Source: an uncultured Clostridia bacterium
GTDB taxonomy: Bacteria; Bacillota; Clostridia; Christensenellales; Borkfalkiaceae
Reading direction: 5' to 3'
DNA: 8,180 nt
Assembly: GCA_905235815.1 (NCBI GenBank)
Contig: CAJOMT010000081.1
Location: 1-8,180 of the forward strand
Shown here: piece by piece, positions 1 through 5,472 of the stretch
Layout: the number at the start of each line of letters is the position of its first letter
Position numbering within the stretch: the stretch's first letter is position 1
Program-made: the position numbers and the translations under genes
The notes under the pieces: generated by a model
What the model saw: the letters and a program-made list of their open reading frames with translations, nothing else
Databases searched by the model: none
Told to the model about the DNA's origin: nothing

Positions 1-161
1 AAGGCAGCAAAATTTCCGATTACCCAAAAAATGTATTCGTCGGCTATTGTAGACTTGTCTACGGTCAAAAGCATTGCAATAATCATCGCTACGGACACGG
101 ATAAAAAGTCTACAATGATCGCTACTGCAGTCCTGATTACGTTGTTTTTCGATTTTCTCAT
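1..161 (-). CDS. N-terminal part of a membrane protein, possibly CapD-like polysaccharide biosynthesis protein (runs off the window)
   Basis: The minus strand is open from an ATG at 161 down to the window edge, giving 53 residues. It starts M-R-K-S-K-N-N-V-I-R-T. A long hydrophobic segment follows at about residues 9-34, with an Asp at residue 18, then VDKSTIADEYIFWVIGNFAA. The start is supported by GAGAGG six bases upstream of the ATG and by a consensus promoter further upstream. A basic N-terminus followed by a helix containing an early Asp and then a second hydrophobic stretch resembles the N-terminal membrane domain of CapD/PglF-type nucleotide-sugar dehydratases. Those enzymes act at the inner face of the membrane on UDP-sugars for surface polysaccharides. 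The catalytic Rossmann domain would lie outside the window, so the family is only a guess. That a membrane protein starts here is much surer. It is divergent from the phosphate transporter gene. Confidence 0.6.
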   Translation of the reverse strand, partial: MRKSKNNVIRTAVAIIVDFLSVSVAMIIAMLLTVDKSTIADEYIFWVIGNFAA

Positions 162-180
162 ATTTTTCCTCTCGGATTAG

Positions 181-210
181 ATTATAGCAAAAAGAAACGA
201 ACGATGTCAA
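181..210 (-). promoter_or_regulatory. Sigma-A-type promoter for the minus-strand membrane protein gene
   Basis: Read on the minus strand, TTGACA (210-205) and TATAAT (186-181) both match consensus exactly and are separated by 18 nt. Transcription should start near 174, which leaves a leader of only about 13 nt that just holds the GAGAGG ribosome binding site. Confidence 0.75.
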
Positions 211-211
211 C

Positions 212-223
212 TATAATTATAAA
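212..223 (+). promoter_or_regulatory. Possible -10 region for the Na/Pi transporter gene
   Basis: TATAATTATA (212-221) is a self-complementary AT-rich block that contains a plus-strand TATAAT (212-217). TATAAA follows at 218-223. I see no convincing -35 at 16-18 nt upstream on the plus strand, where the sequence is A-rich. The promoter call is therefore weak. The block lies next to, and just upstream of, the divergent promoter's -35. Confidence 0.3.
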
Positions 224-264
224 AGCGGACGGAAATTCATATAAATAGAGCGGAAGGTTTTAAT

Positions 265-1263
265 ATGGCTATTTCTGTATTTAATCAATCTTTGCTCCTA
301 TTGGGCGGAATAACCGTGTTTTTGTTGGGGCTTATGTCGATAAGCGAAAATATGAACGATCTGACGGGCGAAAGAACTCGCAAATTGCTCTCAAAATGTT
401 CTTCAAGCGCAGTGAGAGGAGTTTTTACGGGCACGGTGGTTACGGCATTGGCACAGAGCAGTATAGCGATAAACGTGGTCGTGATAGGTTTTACGGAGTC
501 GGGGCTATTATCGCTTTATTCTGCGTGCGGAATCGTAATGGGCGCAAACGTCGGCACTACGATAACCGCTCAGATAATTTCATTATCCGGTATTTCGGCG
601 TTCGATATTACCGCCCTCGGCTCGCTCGTGGCGTTTAGCGGAATGATTATGAAAGTTACGGTAAAAAACAAGGCGACTAAGGCGATCGGGAGCGTAATGA
701 TAGGGTTCGGGCTTATATTTATCGGGATTGAAATAATGAGCGAAAGCGTAGAGTTCTTTAAAGAGTTCGAATGGTTTAAAAGAATATTTTTGATAGACAA
801 TCCGTTTGTACTGTTTTTAAACGGGATAGTTTTGACGGCGATAATGCAGAGTTCGTCCGCCGTAACGAGTTCCATGGTGGTGCTTGCCGTAGGGGGATTG
901 CTGTCGTTTAAAAACAGCGTGTTTTTGATACTCGGCGCAAATATAGGCACGTGTTTTCCGGTTATATTGTCGTCGCTTAAAAAAAGCGAAACGGCAAGGC
1001 GAGTGGCAATGTTCAATCTCATATTCAACGCTTTCGGAGCGGTATTGTTTTTTATTCCGATGTTATTTTTCGGCGACGAAATTTCGGCGCTGTTTACTTC
1101 GACCGTTTCTATCGGCAGAGCGATTGCGAATTTCCATACCGTGTTTAATCTGATCGTTACGCTTATAACTTTGCCGATGTTGAAGATTTTTGTCAAAATG
1201 GTTTCGAGAATTGTGATAGACGGCAAAAATTTGAAGAAAAATAAAACTTTTAAATACATATAA
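265..1263 (+). CDS. Na/Pi-cotransporter family membrane protein, short form without PhoU domain
   Basis: A 332-residue integral membrane protein of the Na/phosphate cotransporter family (NptA/YjbB type, Na_Pi_cotrans repeats), expected to move inorganic phosphate with sodium across the cytoplasmic membrane. The family's duplicated motifs are visible. The first repeat has TALAQSS (60-66) and GANVGTT (93-99). The second has TAIMQSS (191-197) and GANIGTC (224-230). The stretch ENMNDLTGERTRKLLSK (28-44) and FHTVFNL (290-296) are also typical. The QSS that is usually followed by SAT is here followed by IAI in the first repeat. The protein ends about 35 residues after FHTVFNL, so the C-terminal PhoU-like domain of the common ~550-residue form is absent. 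GGAAGG seven bases before the ATG supports the start. The substrate is inferred from the family, and some members have unknown substrates. No terminator is visible between it and pgk. Confidence 0.85.
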   Translation: MAISVFNQSLLLLGGITVFLLGLMSISENMNDLTGERTRKLLSKCSSSAVRGVFTGTVVTALAQSSIAINVVVIGFTESGLLSLYSACGIVMGANVGTTITAQIISLSGISAFDITALGSLVAFSGMIMKVTVKNKATKAIGSVMIGFGLIFIGIEIMSESVEFFKEFEWFKRIFLIDNPFVLFLNGIVLTAIMQSSSAVTSSMVVLAVGGLLSFKNSVFLILGANIGTCFPVILSSLKKSETARRVAMFNLIFNAFGAVLFFIPMLFFGDEISALFTSTVSIGRAIANFHTVFNLIVTLITLPMLKIFVKMVSRIVIDGKNLKKNKTFKYI

Positions 1264-1292
1264 TTGACTTTTACCGCTTTTAAGTATAAAAT
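1264..1292 (+). promoter_or_regulatory. Promoter of the pgk-tpiA-gpmI run
   Basis: TTGACT (1264-1269) starts immediately after the transporter's stop codon. It is followed after 17 nt by TAAAAT (1287-1292); an overlapping TATAAA at 1285-1290 would give a 15-nt spacer. The predicted start is near 1299, with a leader of about 40 nt ending in AAGGAG (1326-1331), seven bases before the pgk ATG. Confidence 0.6.
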
Positions 1293-1328
1293 ATATTGAG
1301 GAAAATATAGACTTAAAAGTCGTAAAAG
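1268..1328. repeat. Four-box inverted repeat around the pgk promoter and leader
   Basis: The arms at 1268-1285 and 1311-1328 are reverse complements at 16 of 18 positions and are separated by 25 nt. Each arm holds two copies of one hexamer spaced 9 bp apart. CTTTTA occurs at 1268-1273 and 1277-1282, and its complement TAAAAG at 1314-1319 and 1323-1328. The left arm covers the -35/spacer. The right arm covers the leader and reaches into the Shine-Dalgarno. It could be an operator, or a hairpin in transcripts reading through from upstream. Confidence 0.5.
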
Positions 1329-1338
1329 GAGTTTTATT

Positions 1339-2633
1339 ATGAATAAAAAGACAATTAAGGATATCGACGTATCCGGCAAGAGATGTTTGGTCAGATGTGA
1401 TTTCAACGTTCCTATGAAAAACGGAGTAATCACTGACGAAAACCGTATAAACGGAGCGCTTCCCACGATTAAATATCTTATGGAACACGGGGCGAAGGTT
1501 ATACTTTGTTCGCACCTTGGAAAACCTCATAACATATTTACCGAGGGTTTCGGACTCAATAAAAAGGAAAAGAAAGCGATAGAGGCTCTTCCCGAAAACG
1601 AAAGGGCAGCCGCTAAGGCGGAATACATTGAAAAGGCAAAGGGCGATGCGGAGAAGTTCTCTCTTGCGCCGGTTGCAAAGAGACTTAACGAACTTCTCGG
1701 CGGCAAAGTAACTTTTGCCAAAGATATAGTCGGAGAGGACGCAGTCGCAAAAGTCAACGCTTTGAAAGACGGAGAATGTGTTCTTCTCGAAAACCTTCGT
1801 TTTGATGCCGGAGAAGAGGGCAGAGAAGAAGAATTTTGTAAGAAACTCGCCGCTTTTTGCGACGTATACGTAAACGACGCCTTCGGTACGGCTCACCGTT
1901 CGCATGCGTCTACTGCGGCAATCGTGGAATACGGCTTCGTCAAGACTGCCGTATGCGGATTTTTAATTGAAAAAGAACTCGCAGTTATGGCTGACGCACT
2001 CGAACATCCGGTAAGACCGTTCGTGGCGATTTTGGGCGGAGCGAAAGTCGCGGATAAACTCAACGTTATCTCGAATTTGCTCGATAAATGCGATACCCTT
2101 ATAATCGGCGGCGGAATGGCGTATACTTTCTTGAAGGCTCAGGGCTATGAAGTCGGAACTTCGCTCGTAGACGAGTCCAAGATAGATTACTGCAACGAAA
2201 TGATGAAGAAGGCGAAAGACGCCGGCAAGAAGATATTACTTCCCGTAGACGGAGTACAAGTAAAGGAATTCCCGAACCCGATAGACGCAAAAGTAGACGT
2301 TATCGTAAGAAAAGTCGGAGACTTTGCGCCGGATATGGAATCGGTCGATATCGGACCCGAAACCCGCAAACTCTATGCCGATGCGCTCGTCGGAGCAAAG
2401 ACGATTATCTGGAACGGACCTATGGGCGTGTTTGAAAATCCGACTTTGGCTGCCGGCACAAATGCGATTGCCAAGGCTATGGCGGAGTGCAAGGGTGCGA
2501 CGACTATAATCGGCGGCGGCGATTCGGCTATGCCGATAAGATGACTCATATATCGACGGGCGGCGGCGCTTCGCTCGAACTTTTCGAGGGCAAGAAACTT
2601 CCCGGAATAGAATGTCTCAACGATAAAAATTAA
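1339..2633 (+). pseudogene. pgk: Phosphoglycerate kinase, frame-disrupted near the C-terminus
   Basis: Phosphoglycerate kinase transfers phosphate from 1,3-bisphosphoglycerate to ADP in the cytoplasm, the first ATP-making step of lower glycolysis. Family motifs seen are RCDFNVP (19-25), SHLGKP (58-63), VLLENLRF (148-155), GGGMAYTF (257-264) and the nucleotide-loop GGGDSA (392-397). After GGGDSA the frame reads only MPIR and stops at 2542-2544. The expected tail, ADKMTHISTGGG to NDKN with a TAA at 2631-2633, continues in another frame from 2532. The family normally has eight residues (AAVEKxGx) between GGGDSA and ADK, so about 22 nt appear to be missing. Restored, the protein would be about 438 residues against about 394 in Bacillus. 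The excess is largely a charged insert at residues 64-108. The start is set by AAGGAG at 1326-1331. Loss of the C-terminal helices should abolish activity. A sequencing or assembly error cannot be excluded. Confidence 0.9.
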
Positions 2634-2651
2634 CCAAAGAGGAAATATATA

Positions 2652-3404
2652 ATGAGAAAAGCGATTATAGCAGGAAACTGGAAAATGAATAAAACCATGG
2701 CGGAAACGAAGGCGATGATAACCGAACTCGCTCCGCTTGTAAAAGACGCAGATTGCGACGTAGTTCTGTGCGTTCCGTATACCGATCTGGCGGCAGCAAA
2801 GCGTGCCGCCAAGGGTACCAACATTAAAATAGGTGCAGAAAACGTACATTGGGCTGAAAAAGGCGCATTTACCGGAGAGGTGTCTGCGGCAATGCTCAAA
2901 GAACTCAAAGTCGACTACGTCATAATAGGTCACAGCGAGAGGAGACAGTATTTCGGAGAAACCGACGAAACCGTCAACAAAAGGACGCAAGCCGCACTTG
3001 CCGCTAAATTGAAACCTATCGTTTGCGTCGGAGAAACCGAGGCTGAAAGGGAAGCGGGCTTAACGGAAAAAGTGCTTGATAAACAACTTATAGACGGACT
3101 TAAAGGGTTTAAGAGCAAGGATTTCGACAAGATCGTTATCGCTTACGAACCCGTTTGGGCGATAGGTACCGGAAAAACCGCTACCGCAAAAGACGCCAAC
3201 GAAACCATTGCGTATATAAGAAAAGTTCTCGCTAAAAAATTCCACAAATCAATAGCGGAAAAGACGAGAATACAATACGGCGGCTCGATGAACACCAAAA
3301 ACTGCAAAGAGTTGATGGCGGAAGAGGAGATCGACGGCGGACTTATCGGCGGAGCGTCTTTAAAGGCGGAAGATTTCGCATATATAGTGAACTACAATAA
3401 ATAA
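2652..3404 (+). CDS. tpiA: Triosephosphate isomerase
   Basis: A 250-residue cytoplasmic TIM-barrel enzyme that interconverts dihydroxyacetone phosphate and glyceraldehyde 3-phosphate. The full set of catalytic landmarks is present. Asn9 and Lys11 lie in GNWKMN (8-13). His94 lies in IIGHSERR. The catalytic base Glu166 lies in AYEPVWAIGTGKTA, which also forms the flexible loop 6. The phosphate-binding loops QYGGS and GGLIGGAS are near the C-terminus. Length is normal for bacterial TIM (about 250). AAAGAGG nine bases before the ATG supports the start. The gene begins 18 nt after the restored pgk stop, or 107 nt after the premature one, so the frameshift leaves a longer untranslated gap upstream. 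It is probably cotranscribed with pgk and gpmI. Confidence 0.97.
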   Translation: MRKAIIAGNWKMNKTMAETKAMITELAPLVKDADCDVVLCVPYTDLAAAKRAAKGTNIKIGAENVHWAEKGAFTGEVSAAMLKELKVDYVIIGHSERRQYFGETDETVNKRTQAALAAKLKPIVCVGETEAEREAGLTEKVLDKQLIDGLKGFKSKDFDKIVIAYEPVWAIGTGKTATAKDANETIAYIRKVLAKKFHKSIAEKTRIQYGGSMNTKNCKELMAEEEIDGGLIGGASLKAEDFAYIVNYNK

Positions 3405-3431
3405 ATTCGGATAACCACGGAGAACTCAAAT

Positions 3432-4973
3432 ATGAAAAGTAGACCGGTGTGTCTGTTTATAATGGACGGTTACGCTTTAAACAGCGAAAAAAACGGCAAT
3501 GCGATCGAGATCGCAAATGCAGGAATAATTAAAAACTTAATGAAAGAATACCCGTCCGCAACGCTCGGTGCGAGCGGATTGTCCGTCGGACTTCCTGACG
3601 GTCAAATGGGTAACAGCGAAGTCGGACACCTCAATATGGGTGCCGGAAGAATAGTTTACCAGGACTTGACTCGCATAACCAAAGAGATAGAGGACGGAGA
3701 TTTCTTTGAAAATCCCGAACTCAAATTTGCTATGGACAAGGCGGTTGAAGGCAACAAGAAATTGCATTTGTACGGACTTTTGTCGAGCGGCGGCGTGCAT
3801 AGCCACATCACTCATCTTTACGCTTTGCTTGAAATGGCTAAAAAAAGAGGCGTCAAAGAGGTATACGTTCATGGATTTATGGACGGCAGAGACGTTCCTC
3901 CGCATAGCGGAATAGATTTCGTCAGAGAACTCGAAGAAAAGATGAAAGAGATAGGGGTAGGCAAAATAGCCTCTCTTTGCGGCAGATATTACGTAATGGA
4001 CAGGGATAACCGCTGGGAAAGAGTGGAAAAGGCGTATGATATGCTTACCGTCGGAAACGGCGAAAGGGCTGACAGCGCAGAAAAGGCAATGCAAAAAAGT
4101 TACGACGACGGAGTTACCGACGAATTCGTGTTGCCGACCAATATTATCGAAAACGGCAAGCCCGTAGCCTTGATTGAAAAGGGCGACTCGGTGATATTCT
4201 TCAATTTCCGTCCTGACAGAGCGAGGGAAATAACGAGGGCGTTCACGGAAGAAAAATTCGACGGCTTTGAGAGAAAGACGGGTTATCTCGGTTTGAATTA
4301 CGTCGGTTTCACAAAGTACGACGAAACTTTTGCTCATGCGCGCATTGCGTTTAAAAAGCAAGAACTTAACAACACTTTGGGCAAATATTTGTCGGATAAA
4401 GGGTATACGCAACTGAGGATTGCCGAAACCGAGAAGTACGCTCACGTAACGTTTTTCTTTAACGGCGGAGTGGAAGCGCCCGAAAAGAACGAGTATAGAG
4501 ATCTGATTCCGTCGCCAAAGGTAGCGACTTACGATTTAAAACCCGAAATGAGTGCGCTTGAAGTTACCGATAAGGTTTTGGAAGAAATTGAGTCGGACAA
4601 ATTCGACGTTATCATATTAAACTATGCGAACTGCGATATGGTAGGACATACCGGCGTATTGGATGCGGCGGTGCAAGCGGTAAAGACTGTGGAAACCTGC
4701 ATAGGTAAAATTACGGACGCCGTACTTAAAAAGGGCGGAAGTTGTATAGTTACCGCAGACCACGGCAATGCCGACAGAATGATAGATACGGACGGTTCGC
4801 CGTTTACTGCGCATACCACGAACAGAGTGCCGGTTATACTTGTAAGCGACTTATATAAGAGAGCAAAACTCAGAGAGGACGGCATTTTGGCTGATCTTGC
4901 GCCCACGCTTTTAGAAATAATGGGCGAGGAAATTCCCGCAGAAATGACGGGCAAATCGCTGATTATTGAGTAA
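3432..4973 (+). CDS. gpmI: 2,3-bisphosphoglycerate-independent phosphoglycerate mutase
   Basis: A 513-residue cytoplasmic metalloenzyme of the alkaline phosphatase superfamily that converts 3-phosphoglycerate to 2-phosphoglycerate through a phosphoserine intermediate. The nucleophile Ser62 sits in MGNSEVGH. Metal ligands are Asp12 (MDGYA), Asp402 and His406 (CDMVGH), Asp443 and His444 (ADHGN), and His461 (AHTTNR). These match the Geobacillus enzyme almost position for position. Substrate-binding segments HGFMDGRDVPP, MDRDNRWERV and FNFRPDRARE are intact. Length is typical (about 510). The start is supported by GGAG nine bases upstream of the ATG. The gap to tpiA is 27 nt, which suggests one transcript. 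The usual next gene, eno, is absent, and secG follows after 112 nt with its own promoter. Confidence 0.97.
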   Translation: MKSRPVCLFIMDGYALNSEKNGNAIEIANAGIIKNLMKEYPSATLGASGLSVGLPDGQMGNSEVGHLNMGAGRIVYQDLTRITKEIEDGDFFENPELKFAMDKAVEGNKKLHLYGLLSSGGVHSHITHLYALLEMAKKRGVKEVYVHGFMDGRDVPPHSGIDFVRELEEKMKEIGVGKIASLCGRYYVMDRDNRWERVEKAYDMLTVGNGERADSAEKAMQKSYDDGVTDEFVLPTNIIENGKPVALIEKGDSVIFFNFRPDRAREITRAFTEEKFDGFERKTGYLGLNYVGFTKYDETFAHARIAFKKQELNNTLGKYLSDKGYTQLRIAETEKYAHVTFFFNGGVEAPEKNEYRDLIPSPKVATYDLKPEMSALEVTDKVLEEIESDKFDVIILNYANCDMVGHTGVLDAAVQAVKTVETCIGKITDAVLKKGGSCIVTADHGNADRMIDTDGSPFTAHTTNRVPVILVSDLYKRAKLREDGILADLAPTLLEIMGEEIPAEMTGKSLIIE

Positions 4974-4984
4974 AAAAACATTAA

Positions 4985-5002
4985 AAGGTAAAAAAATACC
5001 TT
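4985..5002. repeat. Small A-rich inverted repeat after gpmI
   Basis: AAGGTA (4985-4990) and TACCTT (4997-5002) flank a loop of six A residues. It lies just upstream of the secG promoter. There is no U-tract on the plus strand after it, so it is not a convincing terminator for gpmI. Confidence 0.35.
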
Positions 5003-5005
5003 AAA

Positions 5006-5020
5006 ATGCTTGTCAAGCAT
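5006..5020. promoter_or_regulatory. Candidate operator: 15-bp palindrome over the secG -35 element
   Basis: ATGCTTG-T-CAAGCAT is a perfect palindrome of two 7-bp arms around one central base. The -35 hexamer TTGTCA (5010-5015) lies wholly inside it. A protein bound here would block RNA polymerase. A further GCTTG, matching one half-site core, occurs at 5046-5050 near the predicted transcription start. Confidence 0.45.
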
Positions 5021-5038
5021 AAAAAATTATGATATAAT
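5010..5038 (+). promoter_or_regulatory. Strong promoter for secG
   Basis: TTGTCA (5010-5015), a 17-nt spacer and TATAAT (5033-5038). TG at 5030-5031 forms an extended -10 (TGaTATAAT). The predicted start is near 5045, giving a leader of about 40 nt that ends in GGAGA five bases before the secG ATG. Confidence 0.8.
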
Positions 5039-5085
5039 ATTAAACGCTTGATTTTAAAGATAAAATTTACTGTTTGGAGATAAAG

Positions 5086-5388
5086 ATGAACAATTTATTA
5101 TTAGAGATAACCAGTTGGGCGACTATTGAAGCGATATGTTTGCCGTGTTTGATACTCGGCGCTCTTTGTGCAATATTCCTCATCATTGTTATAATGATGC
5201 AACCGGGCAATTCGGACGGAATCAGTGCGTTAGGCGGTCAGCAAGAAACTTTCTATGGCAAGAATAAGAATAAAACGTTGGCGAGCAAGTTGAAAAAACT
5301 TACGGTTATAACGATGTGCATAATGGCGGCACTTATGATAGTATTTTGTTTTGTTGCCTTCCACGTTTCTTCGGCAGTTGTTGCTTAA
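5086..5388 (+). CDS. secG: Preprotein translocase subunit SecG
   Basis: A 100-residue membrane protein, the small accessory subunit of the SecYEG channel that helps SecA-driven protein export. Two hydrophobic helices are seen, at about residues 15-38 and 72-93. They are joined by a cytoplasmic loop with the family pattern MQPGNSDGISALGG, ETFYGKNK and LKKLT. The chosen ATG at 5086 is preceded by GGAGA (5076-5080) at a 5-nt distance. A TTG at 5074 in the same frame overlaps this ribosome binding site and is not a likely start. It has its own promoter upstream and an intrinsic terminator downstream, so it can form a single-gene transcript. Its place between glycolytic genes and rnr-smpB matches the common Firmicutes order and supports the call. 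Confidence 0.92.
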   Translation: MNNLLLEITSWATIEAICLPCLILGALCAIFLIIVIMMQPGNSDGISALGGQQETFYGKNKNKTLASKLKKLTVITMCIMAALMIVFCFVAFHVSSAVVA

Positions 5389-5405
5389 TAGGTAAAAAAT
5401 AATTG

Positions 5406-5430
5406 CGGCGCTTTTCTAAGCGCCGTTTTA
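5406..5430 (+). terminator. Rho-independent terminator after secG
   Basis: CGGCGCTT (5406-5413) pairs perfectly with AAGCGCCG (5418-5425) across a TTCT loop and is followed by TTTTATTTTA. It is the clearest intrinsic terminator in the window and separates secG from rnr. Confidence 0.92.
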
Positions 5431-5439
5431 TTTTACAGT

Positions 5440-5468
5440 TTGATTTTTGTAAATTTTGCGCATAAATA
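5440..5468 (+). promoter_or_regulatory. Possible rnr promoter very close to the start codon
   Basis: TTGATT (5440-5445) is followed by CATAAATA (5461-5468). Read as CATAAA the spacer is 15 nt; read as TAAATA it is 17 nt. Either reading puts the transcription start at or within a few bases of the rnr ATG at 5473. Some promoter is expected because of the terminator just upstream. The exact elements are weak. Confidence 0.4.
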
Positions 5469-5472
5469 GAAG

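Noticed and set aside
49..62. Inverted repeat GTAGAC-TT-GTCTAC, with a related copy at 106-114
   Set aside because: It is inside the minus-strand coding region and explained by codons for VDKS- and VDF-like stretches. There is no regulatory context.
570..1466. Long minus-strand open frame of 298 codons across the transporter and pgk start
   Set aside because: It is antisense to a well-supported transporter gene, crosses the intergenic promoter, and its translation shows no family motif. It is a shadow of the plus-strand codon bias.
2509..2544. Programmed ribosomal frameshift joining the two parts of pgk
   Set aside because: No slippery heptamer is visible before the stop. Shifting frame would still leave out the eight conserved residues between GGGDSA and ADK, so a deletion explains the data better.
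3537..4445. Minus-strand open frame of 302 codons inside gpmI
   Set aside because: It lies entirely antisense to gpmI, whose catalytic residues are all present. The translation is not recognisable as any protein.
4985..5002. Hairpin after gpmI as an intrinsic terminator
   Set aside because: The stem is only six base pairs, AT-rich, and followed by TTAAAA and not a T-tract, so termination here is unlikely on sequence alone.
5051..5066. ATTTTA/TAAAAT hairpin in the secG leader as a possible riboswitch
   Set aside because: It is only a six-pair all-AU stem in a leader of about 40 nt, too short and simple for any known riboswitch.
5074..5085. TTG at 5074 as the secG start
   Set aside because: The TTG overlaps the GGAGA that serves the ATG at 5086 and would add four residues with no ribosome binding site of its own.
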